DNA from: JBGPJM01 sp041485385
GTDB lineage: Bacteria > Planctomycetota > Phycisphaerae > Phycisphaerales > UBA1924
DNA: 5,239 bases
Direction of reading: 5' to 3'
Assembly: GCA_041485385.1 (NCBI GenBank)
Contig: JBGPJM010000282.1
Span: 1 to 5,239, forward strand
Shown here in pieces: positions 1 to 5,224 of this stretch. Below the pieces are notes generated by a model. That model was not told where the DNA came from. It ran no database searches and saw nothing but the letters and a program-made list of their open reading frames with translations. The position numbers and the translations under genes were made by a program. Every line of letters begins with the position of its first letter. Position 1 is the stretch's first letter.

Positions 1-4
1 AGCA

Positions 5-1060
5 GTGACCCGTCGGCTCTTCCTGGCGTCGGTCGTCATCGCCGGCCTGGTCGGTTGCGACAAGGCCGCGCCGGCAGGGAAGTCCAAGCCGGCCGCCACC
101 CCCCCCACCGCCCCAGCCGCGCGCGGGGCCGGCACCCCGGGCGCCAAGAAGCCGACCGTCTGCCTCCTCCCGAAGAAAAAGGGCGTCCCCTACTTCACCA
201 GCTGCGCCAAGGGCGCCGAAGAGGCCGCCAAGGAGCTGGGAATCGAGCTGATCTACGACGGCCCCACCGACGGCTCGGCCGAGAAGGCCGCGTCGATGAT
301 CGAGCGCTGGACCCTGCAGGGGGTCGACGTGATCGCCGTCTCCCCCAACGACCCCAGCGTGCTCGCCCCGTCGATGAAGGCCGCCCGGGCCAAGGGCATC
401 CACGTCATCACCTGGGATGCCGACGGCGCGCCCGAGTCGCGCGAGTTCATGGTGAACCAGGCGACCGCCCAGGGGATCGGCTACGCCCTGGTCGACACGA
501 TGGTGCGCGACCTAGGGGGAGACGCGGCCGCCGGCGAAGTCGCGATCGTCACCGCGACCATGACCGCCGCGAACCAGAACGAATGGATCAAGTTCATGCA
601 GGAGCGGCTCCAGAAGCACCCCGGCCTGAAGCTGGTGGATATCAAGCCCTCCAACGAGGACCAGCGCCTCGCCTTCCAGGCAACCAAGGACCTGCTCAAC
701 GCCTACCCCGGCCTCCGCGGCATCTGGGGCATCAGCTCCGTCTCCTTCCCCGCCGCGGCCGAGGCGATCAAGCAATCCGGCAAAGGCGGCCAGGTCCTCG
801 TGACCGGCCTCTCCACCCCCAACGACATGAAGGCCTACGTCCACGAAGGCACCGTGAAGTCGGTCATCCTCTGGAACACGGTGGACCTGGGATACCTCAC
901 CATCTACGCCGCGGACGCGATGGTGAAGGGCGACCTGAAGGCCGGAGCGACCTCGCTCAAGGCCGGCCGACTCGGGGAGAAAAAGATCGAGGGCGACAAA
1001 ATCCTGCTGGGAGACATCCTCGTCTTCACGAAGGACAACATCGATCAGTTCGATTTCTAG
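5..1060 (+). CDS. rhaS: Sugar ABC transporter substrate-binding lipoprotein, RhaS/LsrB type (probably L-rhamnose)
   Basis: Predicted solute-binding lipoprotein that would sit outside the cytoplasmic membrane and deliver a sugar, probably L-rhamnose, to an ABC importer. The N-terminus has an RR pair, a hydrophobic stretch and a lipobox L15-V-G-C18. Residues 19-49 form an Ala/Pro/Lys-rich tether. From about residue 50 to the end is a type 1 periplasmic-binding fold (Peripla_BP_4 type). Segments typical of rhizobial RhaS and of LsrB are visible: KGAEEAAKELG (69-79), SPNDPSVLAPSMKAA (113-127), TMTAANQNEWI (185-195), ILWNTVDLGY (288-297) and a closing DNIDQF (344-349). The GTG at position 5 gives a complete signal peptide, but only 4 nt precede it, so a start slightly upstream cannot be excluded and no ribosome site can be judged. 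Transporter ATPase and permease genes are not in the window. The rhamnose assignment leans on rhaI two genes downstream; autoinducer-2 or another sugar is the alternative. The symbol follows rhizobial use, not the E. coli AraC-type regulator of the same name. Confidence 0.88.
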   Translation: MTRRLFLASVVIAGLVGCDKAAPAGKSKPAATPPTAPAARGAGTPGAKKPTVCLLPKKKGVPYFTSCAKGAEEAAKELGIELIYDGPTDGSAEKAASMIERWTLQGVDVIAVSPNDPSVLAPSMKAARAKGIHVITWDADGAPESREFMVNQATAQGIGYALVDTMVRDLGGDAAAGEVAIVTATMTAANQNEWIKFMQERLQKHPGLKLVDIKPSNEDQRLAFQATKDLLNAYPGLRGIWGISSVSFPAAAEAIKQSGKGGQVLVTGLSTPNDMKAYVHEGTVKSVILWNTVDLGYLTIYAADAMVKGDLKAGATSLKAGRLGEKKIEGDKILLGDILVFTKDNIDQFDF

Positions 1061-1067
1061 GAGTTTC

Positions 1068-1200
1068 TACCACAGAGAACACAGAGGGGCACAGAGAAAG
1101 CGACAGGACGATACAAGGCACATTCTTTTGTCCTCTGCCGGATTTCTCGGCCTTTCCCTCTCTCAGTGATCTCCGTGTTCTCTGATGTTCTCTGTGGTAA
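1068..1200. repeat. Long imperfect inverted repeat, CACAGAG family, copy 1
   Basis: An intergenic stem-loop element begins 7 nt after the stop of the binding-protein gene. A perfect 14-nt terminal inverted repeat pairs 1068-1081 (TACCACAGAGAACA) with 1186-1199 (TGTTCTCTGTGGTA). Inside it the left arm continues with further CACAGAG-like units to about 1100. The right arm, from about 1159, has matching CTCAGTG/CTCCGTG units plus one extra TGTTCTCTGA unit, so inner pairing is imperfect. The middle, about 1101-1158, is pyrimidine-rich on its right half (TTCTTTTGTCCTC) and carries a short AGGAC/GTCCT pairing. No T-run follows, so it is not a classical intrinsic terminator, although it could still stall or stabilise RNA between the genes. 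It fills most of the 177-nt gap and contains no credible coding sequence. The same element recurs at 2052-2172. Confidence 0.9.
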
Positions 1201-1227
1201 ATCGCCGGGGTAGATCGTCCTGAGTCC

Positions 1228-1231
1228 GGAG
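1228..1231 (+). promoter_or_regulatory. Shine-Dalgarno sequence for the metallopeptidase gene
   Basis: GGAG lies 6 nt before the ATG at 1238 and supports that start. It sits just outside the right end of the first stem-loop repeat, so this gene keeps its own ribosome site, unlike rhaI downstream of the second repeat. Confidence 0.65.
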
Positions 1232-1237
1232 CAACCG

Positions 1238-2041
1238 ATGCCGAGCAGAGCCGCGGGAGTCCTTATCGCGCTGGTGGGCATGTGCCTGCCCCCGGGCACA
1301 AGCGAGCCGCCCGAGAGGCAAGCCGATCGTCAGGTCGCCGCCCCCGACCCCATCGACTCCTACGACCTCCGCGAGGTCGAGGGCTTCCGGGTCCGGATCA
1401 ACCACGCCATCTCCGCCCAGGAGCCCGACCTGCTCCGCCGCGTGCTCGTCCACCTGGAAGCCGACCTCGACACCATCTCGCACACCGTGCCGGCGCCCGC
1501 CCTCGCCGTCATGCGCCACGCAGAGATCTGGGTCGAGCTCCAGGGCACAAACAAGACCGAACTACACGGCCGCGGCCTCTGCTGCCACTGGTCCACCGGC
1601 TGGCTCAAGGCCAACGGAGTGCTGGAGGCCAAGGTGGGCTCGGTCGAGGTGATCCGGCCGCGGGACTACCTCCAGTGGCGCGACCAGCCGTGCATGCTCC
1701 TGCACGAGCTCGCCCACTCCGTCCACTGGCGCCTCTCAGGGCTCGACGACGAGATCGAGAAAGCCTTCAAGGCCGCCGTCGATGCCAAGCTGTACGACAA
1801 CGTCGAGCGCAACACCCTCCCCCGCGGCCAGACCGTCAAGGCCTACGCCGCCACCAACAGCCACGAGTATTTCGCCGAGCTCTCCGAGGCGTACCTCGGC
1901 GTCAACGACTTCTTCCCCTACACCCGCCGCCAGCTCGAGGCCCACGACCCCACCGGCTTCAAGCTCATGGAGCGCATCTGGAACCTCAGCGAAGCGGAAC
2001 TGGCCACCTTCTCCAAGCCGCGGGCCGACAAGGAGCGCTGA
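1238..2041 (+). CDS. Putative exported zinc metallopeptidase (HELAH gluzincin-like, function unknown)
   Basis: A 267-residue protein that looks like a secreted or surface zinc peptidase; its substrate is unknown. The N-terminus has a short basic start and a hydrophobic stretch (about residues 7-18) ending near PPGTS, consistent with a signal peptide. Cys16 is not in a good lipobox. The key motif is LLHELAH (154-160), in which H156 and H160 would bind zinc and E157 would be the catalytic base. Downstream YAATNSHEYFAELSEAY (203-219) offers a third glutamate ligand. This HExxH-then-Glu layout resembles MtfA (peptidase family M90) and the anthrax lethal-factor-like domain. A conserved-looking block precedes it (CCHWSTGWLKANG, 115-127, then SVEVIRPRDYLQW, 135-147). 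The end NDFFPYTRRQLEAHDP (223-238) also looks family-specific. It lies between a sugar-binding lipoprotein and rhaI on the same strand but has no evident rhamnose role. The gene looks intact; activity is inferred only from motifs. Confidence 0.85.
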   Translation: MPSRAAGVLIALVGMCLPPGTSEPPERQADRQVAAPDPIDSYDLREVEGFRVRINHAISAQEPDLLRRVLVHLEADLDTISHTVPAPALAVMRHAEIWVELQGTNKTELHGRGLCCHWSTGWLKANGVLEAKVGSVEVIRPRDYLQWRDQPCMLLHELAHSVHWRLSGLDDEIEKAFKAAVDAKLYDNVERNTLPRGQTVKAYAATNSHEYFAELSEAYLGVNDFFPYTRRQLEAHDPTGFKLMERIWNLSEAELATFSKPRADKER

Positions 2042-2051
2042 GCGAAGAGTC

Positions 2052-2172
2052 TTACCACAGAGAACACAGAGGAACACAGAGAAGAATCAGGAAAAACCGA
2101 AGATCAACTCCTTCTTTGTCCCTCCCTCTCGTCCTTGTCTTTCTCAGTGCTTCTCAGTGTTCTCTGTGGTAA
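2052..2172. repeat. Long imperfect inverted repeat, CACAGAG family, copy 2
   Basis: A second copy of the element seen at 1068-1200, starting 10 nt after the metallopeptidase stop codon. The arms 2052-2084 and 2140-2172 are reverse complements at 28 of 33 positions, and the outer 16 nt (2052-2067 with 2157-2172) match perfectly. The loop of 55 nt is again pyrimidine-rich on its right side (TTCTTTGTCC, as in copy 1). The first 20 nt of the left arm, from TACCAC, are the same as in copy 1. The last 18 nt on the right (TGTTCTCTGTGGTAAATC) are also shared (2158-2175 and 1186-1203). Each arm is itself built from short CACAGAG-like units. No T-run follows. It could fold in RNA as a stable hairpin between the two genes, or be a small non-autonomous mobile or REP-like repeat; the sequence does not decide which. 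Confidence 0.92.
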
Positions 2173-2208
2173 ATCATCTTCGTGCCTTCTCCGTGGTAAA
2201 ACGTCTTC
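2160..2208 (+). repeat. Imperfect 27-nt-offset duplication of the repeat's right end, abutting the rhaI start codon
   Basis: The right end of the second stem-loop (2160-2181) recurs at 2187-2208 with 19 of 22 bases identical (TTCTCTGTGGTAAATCATCTTC versus TTCTCCGTGGTAAAACGTCTTC, each broken here only for comparison). The second copy ends exactly one base before the ATG of rhaI. Its GGTAAA supplies a TAA (2197-2199) in frame with rhaI, so the gene cannot start upstream of this point. Confidence 0.8.
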
Positions 2209-3420
2209 ATGCGACTCCCCGCCAACATCCCCGAATCCACCCTCGCCTCCCGCCTCGACCGCTTCCACATCGAGACTCCCTCCTGGGGCTACGCCGACAC
2301 CGGCACACGCTTCGGCAAGTTCCTCCAGCCCGCCGCGGCCACCACCATCGAAGAAAAACTCGCCGACGCCGCCCAGGTCCACCGCTTCACCGGCTGCTGC
2401 CCCAGCGTCGCCGTCCACGTCCTCTGGGACTTCGCCAAAGGCGCCGACCCCCGTCAGGTCGCCGCGAAAGCGAAGCAACTGGGCGTCCGCATCGGCTCCA
2501 TCAACCCCAACGTCTTCCAGGACCAGTGCTACCGGCTCGGCTCGGTCGCCAACACCGACCCCGCCATCCGCCGCCGCGCCACGGGCCACATGCTCGACTG
2601 CATCAGGATCGGCCAGGCCGTCGGCTCTGACCTCCTCAGCCTCTGGTTCGCCGACGGCACGAGCATCCCCGGCCAGGGCGATATGCGCCAGCGCAAACGC
2701 TGGTTCCACGAGGCCCTCGCCGAGGTCCACGCGGCCATGCCCCCCTCGATGACCATGCTCGTCGAGTACAAGCCCTTCGAGCCCGCCTTCTACCACACCG
2801 ACATCGCCGACTGGGGTATGGCCTGCATCTTCGCCAGGCAGGCCGGCCCGCGGGCCAGGGTGCTGGTCGACACCGGCCACCACCTCCCCGGGTGCAACAT
2901 CGAGCACATCGTCGCCTTCCTCATCGACGAGGGAATGCTCGGCGGCTTCCACTTCAACGACCGCAAGTACGCCGACGATGACCTCACGATGGGATCGATC
3001 GACCCCTACCAGCTCTTCCGCATCTTCGCCGAGATCACCGCGGCCGAGGCCGAGCCAGGGCCAGCGGGCAAAGGTCAAGACCTCCCCGTCGCCTACATGA
3101 TCGATCAGTCCCACACCATCCAGCCCAAGATCGAGGCGATGATCCACACCGTCATGACCGCCCAGGAGCACTTCGCCAAGGCCCTCCTCATCGACCGCCC
3201 CGCCCTCGCCGCGGCCCGCCACAAGGGCGACCTCATGCTCGCCGAGCGCGCCCTGCGCGACGCCTACGCCACCGACGTCCGCGACTTCCTCGCCGACTAC
3301 CGCAAAGCCCGCAACCTCCCCCCCGACCCCCTCCTCACCTTCCGCGACAGCGGCTACGAAAAGCAAGCCGCGGCCGACCGCGGCCCACGCAAGAAGGACG
3401 CGGGCGGAAGTTACGCGTAA
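2209..3420 (+). CDS. rhaI: L-rhamnose isomerase
   Basis: Cytoplasmic metal-dependent isomerase that interconverts L-rhamnose and L-rhamnulose, the first catabolic step after uptake. The 403-residue protein is a TIM-barrel of the Pseudomonas stutzeri RhaI type rather than the E. coli RhaA type. Recognisable segments are PSWGYADTGTRFGKF (24-38), VEYKPFEPAFYHT (185-197), DTGHHLPGCNIEHIVAFLI (221-239), GGFHFNDRKYADDDL (245-259) and MIDQSH (297-302). By comparison with the P. stutzeri enzyme (E219, K221, D254, H257, H281, D289, D291, D327), the matching residues are E186, K188, D221, H224, H248, D256, D258 and D299, all present. The C-terminal TFRDSGY also fits, so the gene is complete at that end. 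The N-terminus is about 27 residues shorter than in P. stutzeri. ATG 2209 is forced by an in-frame TAA at 2197-2199, and no Shine-Dalgarno sequence is visible before it. The third codon position is very C-rich, as elsewhere in the window. Confidence 0.96.
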   Translation: MRLPANIPESTLASRLDRFHIETPSWGYADTGTRFGKFLQPAAATTIEEKLADAAQVHRFTGCCPSVAVHVLWDFAKGADPRQVAAKAKQLGVRIGSINPNVFQDQCYRLGSVANTDPAIRRRATGHMLDCIRIGQAVGSDLLSLWFADGTSIPGQGDMRQRKRWFHEALAEVHAAMPPSMTMLVEYKPFEPAFYHTDIADWGMACIFARQAGPRARVLVDTGHHLPGCNIEHIVAFLIDEGMLGGFHFNDRKYADDDLTMGSIDPYQLFRIFAEITAAEAEPGPAGKGQDLPVAYMIDQSHTIQPKIEAMIHTVMTAQEHFAKALLIDRPALAAARHKGDLMLAERALRDAYATDVRDFLADYRKARNLPPDPLLTFRDSGYEKQAAADRGPRKKDAGGSYA

Positions 3421-3428
3421 GAGCCGGC

Positions 3429-3457
3429 GGGGGGTCGACAGTACGCCGTCATCCCCC
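3429..3457. other. Weak hairpin in the convergent rhaI / dehydrogenase gap
   Basis: Six G at 3429-3434 face five C at 3453-3457. Inside them GAC (3437-3439) can pair with GTC (3448-3450) across a 2x2 internal mismatch. It spans most of the 28-nt gap between convergent stop codons and overlaps the TGA of the - strand gene. There is no T-run on either strand, so a two-way terminator role is only a possibility. Confidence 0.25.
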
Positions 3458-4771
3458 GAAAAACAGGTCGAGATACTCGAAGAAATCAGCGACTGTAGTT
3501 GCCTGGTCGCCGTCGAGGTCGGCGTGGCCGGCGAAATAGTCGTTCACGAACGCGAAGAAGTCGGCGCTGTTGACGACGCCGTCGAGGTCCCAATCGGCGG
3601 GGGCGAACTGGGGGACGATCTTCAGGATCCGACCGGCCCGCTCGACGACGTACAGCTCTCCGTCACCATCGGTGCCGAACGAGACGCCGAAGCGCAACGG
3701 TGAAATGCCCCCGTTCAGCGCGGCGGTGTGCTCCTGCAGGTCGGTCTTCACGCCGCCGACGACCCGGAACGACCAGATGCGGTTGCTCCCGTTGTCCAGG
3801 AAGAAGTACCGCCCGCGCCAGCGAGGGATGGCGTTGCCGCGGTAGACGGTGCCGCCAATGACGGTGACCCCGGTGCCGCGTCCGTAGGTGTGGATAGGCG
3901 CCGTCAGCGGGGGGCTGGAGCACGTGCAGGGGGGCACCGAGTCGTGGCAGCTGGTCCCCTCGATGCACGGCCAGCCGAAGTTCCGCCCGGCGATGGTGCC
4001 GGCGGGCACGTAGTCGATCTCCTCCATCGTGCTCAGGCCAACGTCGGCGATATACAGGTCGCCGGTGAGAGGATCGAACCCGTCGCGCCAAGGGTTCCGC
4101 ACGCCAAGGGCGGCGATTTCGTCTAGACCAGGGATGCCGACAAAGGGGTTGTCGGGCGGGACGGTGTAGCCGGTGGCGGGCGAGACGTCCAAGCGAAGGA
4201 TCTTCCCCTGAAACACGTTGGGGTCCTGCGGGTTGCCGTCGGCATCGCCGCGGGCGATGTAGAGGTACCCGTCGAGCCCGAAATCCATCCACCCCGCGTC
4301 GTGGTCGCCGAGGCCGGCGCCCGTGTGGAGCAGGTCCTCTTCGGTAGTGTTCGCGATGTTGGGATTGGCCGAGGTCGTGTACCGCGCGATGCGGGGGCCG
4401 CCGAAGCCCTGGGCCGTGTAGTTGATGTAGAAGCGCCGGCTGGTGGCGTAGTCGGGCGGGAACGCCACGCCGATCAGGCCGTGGTCCGGGTAGGTGCGAA
4501 CGGTGTTGTCCAGGAAGGGAGTCGGCAGCAGCACGCCGTTCTCGATCACGCGGATCACGCCGCGGAGTTCCGCGATCATGATGCGGTTGGGCTCCCCCGG
4601 CGGGCTGCCGAGGTAGGCGGGGCCTATGAAACCCGACTGGAAGAGCTGGAAGTTGGCCAGGTCCTGGGCGGGGGCAGGAAGGGCGGCCAGGAGGACCAGC
4701 AGGCAGCCGATCAGGATCGCTGCGTGCCGGGAGCGGCGGCCACCATGGGTCGAGGCACGACTGGTTCGCAT
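3449..4771 (-). CDS. Exported glucose/sorbosone dehydrogenase-type beta-propeller with C-terminal dockerin-like domain
   Basis: A 440-residue predicted secreted protein of the PQQ-dependent sugar dehydrogenase (GSDH) family, which oxidises sugars or alcohols outside the cytoplasm; the true substrate is unknown. The basic N-terminus and hydrophobic run (about 17-31), ending at LPAPAQ, form a signal peptide. The propeller spans about 38-388, with family motifs DHGLIGVAFPPDY (96-108), GDHDAGWMDFGLDGYLY (155-171), LGVRNPWR (222-229) and RNFGWPCIEG (263-272). H157 and R225 are candidates for the catalytic His and PQQ-contacting Arg of soluble glucose dehydrogenase. A Cys-rich loop (C269, C275, C282, C284) probably forms disulfides. 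Residues 391-440 hold two EF-hand/dockerin-like calcium loops (DWDLDGVVNSADFFAF, then DLDGDQATTVADFFEY). A longer reading from an ATG at 4822 exists, but the Shine-Dalgarno sequence and signal peptide favour 4771. It is probably not in the rhamnose operon, being on the opposite strand. Confidence 0.92.
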   Translation of the reverse strand: MRTSRASTHGGRRSRHAAILIGCLLVLLAALPAPAQDLANFQLFQSGFIGPAYLGSPPGEPNRIMIAELRGVIRVIENGVLLPTPFLDNTVRTYPDHGLIGVAFPPDYATSRRFYINYTAQGFGGPRIARYTTSANPNIANTTEEDLLHTGAGLGDHDAGWMDFGLDGYLYIARGDADGNPQDPNVFQGKILRLDVSPATGYTVPPDNPFVGIPGLDEIAALGVRNPWRDGFDPLTGDLYIADVGLSTMEEIDYVPAGTIAGRNFGWPCIEGTSCHDSVPPCTCSSPPLTAPIHTYGRGTGVTVIGGTVYRGNAIPRWRGRYFFLDNGSNRIWSFRVVGGVKTDLQEHTAALNGGISPLRFGVSFGTDGDGELYVVERAGRILKIVPQFAPADWDLDGVVNSADFFAFVNDYFAGHADLDGDQATTVADFFEYLDLFFGG

Positions 4772-4775
4772 AAAG

Positions 4776-4781
4776 CTCTCC
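4776..4781 (-). promoter_or_regulatory. Shine-Dalgarno sequence for the dehydrogenase gene
   Basis: On the - strand this reads GGAGAG, with the GGAG core 6 nt before the ATG at 4771. It decides the start in favour of the 440-residue protein over an ATG 17 codons upstream, which would place polar residues before the signal peptide. Confidence 0.75.
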
Positions 4782-4837
4782 AGGGCGGGTCGGCACCCGA
4801 AATGTGGATCCGCAGCGAGCACTCGACCGAGCGGCCG

Positions 4838-4925
4838 AGATCAGTCTGTGCGCCCCGCGTGCCTCATCTGTTCCAAGGGAAGTGCAGAGGGAAGCCAGAT
4901 CAATGTTTGTGCGCCCGCGCGCTCC
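4838..4925 (+). repeat. Degenerate direct repeat pair
   Basis: Two related segments, 4838-4865 and 4897-4925, both begin AGATCA and continue into TGTGCGCCC with GC-rich tails. Alignment needs one gap and leaves several mismatches, so this is an old or partly chance similarity. The second segment ends just before the first TTCA palindrome. Confidence 0.4.
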
Positions 4926-4928
4926 TTC

Positions 4929-4946
4929 AGCCCGCTTCAGCGGGCT
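4929..4946. repeat. TTCA-loop palindrome 1
   Basis: A perfect 7-bp stem, AGCCCGC with GCGGGCT, closes a TTCA loop (4936-4939). It is the first member of a small array of like-sized hairpins. Confidence 0.85.
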
Positions 4947-4960
4947 TGCTCGCTTGTAGG

Positions 4961-4978
4961 CCGCCGCTTCAGCGGCGG
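4961..4978. repeat. TTCA-loop palindrome 2
   Basis: A perfect 7-bp stem, CCGCCGC with GCGGCGG, closes the same TTCA loop (4968-4971). The stem differs from its neighbours at paired positions while the loop and stem length are unchanged. Confidence 0.85.
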
Positions 4979-5017
4979 TATGGCGCCGCCCAAGGACGAC
5001 ACTCCGAAGAGTTCCCC

Positions 5018-5035
5018 AGCCCGTTTCAACGGGCT
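5018..5035. repeat. TTCA-loop palindrome 3
   Basis: A perfect 7-bp stem, AGCCCGT with ACGGGCT, closes a TTCA loop (5025-5028). It differs from palindrome 1 only by a C-G to T-A change at the loop-closing pair, made on both arms. Confidence 0.87.
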
Positions 5036-5093
5036 TCCCCAGCTGTCGGCTTGAGCCGGTGTTCAATGGCCGAAGGCGCTCCCAACTCCGGAA

Positions 5094-5105
5094 CCCGTTG
5101 AAACG
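5094..5105 (-). repeat. Inverted partial copy of palindrome 3
   Basis: CCCGTTGAAACG is the exact reverse complement of 5022-5033 inside palindrome 3, with looser similarity on both flanks. It lacks a perfect stem of its own. The two could pair over a 60-nt spacer, or this may be a decayed copy in opposite orientation. Confidence 0.65.
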
Positions 5106-5126
5106 TGCCGATGACACGCCGGGCGA

Positions 5127-5167
5127 CCGCCGCGGCAACCCAGGCACCCGCGGCCGCCGCGGCAACC
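5127..5167 (+). repeat. 14-nt direct repeat, two copies
   Basis: CCGCCGCGGCAACC occurs at 5127-5140 and again at 5154-5167, 27 nt apart. It is GC-rich, so some chance is involved, but the exact shared CGGCAACC end is notable. Confidence 0.6.
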
Positions 5168-5186
5168 AGCCCCCCTGAACGGTGGA

Positions 5187-5224
5187 GCGCGCTTGCGCGC
5201 GCAGAACAGGCGCGCCCGGCGCGC
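5187..5224. repeat. GC-rich palindromes at the right edge
   Basis: Alternating G/C palindromes: GCGCG-CTTG-CGCGC at 5187-5200 and GCGCGC-CCG-GCGCGC at 5210-5224. They can fold as short hairpins. Their role is unknown and the composition alone may explain them. Confidence 0.5.

Noticed and set aside
1068..1200. Classical intrinsic terminator after the binding-protein gene
   Set aside because: The stem is AT/GC-mixed and imperfect, the loop is very long, and no T-run follows the right arm.
1057..1299. A small - strand frame across the first stem-loop element
   Set aside because: Its translation is that of the repeat itself (VPLCVLCG-like strings), and such frames recur wherever this repeat occurs.
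55..2172. Long + strand frames in second registers (55-1185, 1282-2172)
   Set aside because: They are Arg/Pro-rich shadows of the binding-protein and metallopeptidase genes and continue into the stem-loop repeats.
1068..2172. CRISPR array formed by the CACAGAG repeats
   Set aside because: There are only two elements about 1 kb apart with a whole gene between them. The repeat units are inverted arms, not evenly spaced direct repeats with unique spacers.
2104..3366. A 420-codon open frame antisense to rhaI
   Set aside because: It mirrors a well-supported rhaI in a gene with very C-rich third positions, which leaves the opposite strand free of stops. Its translation is Gly/Val/Glu/Asp-rich with no recognisable motif.
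4772..4925. Sigma-70 promoter for the dehydrogenase gene
   Set aside because: TTGATC- and TTGGAA-like hexamers exist on the - strand, but neither has a TATAAT-like partner at 16-18 nt.
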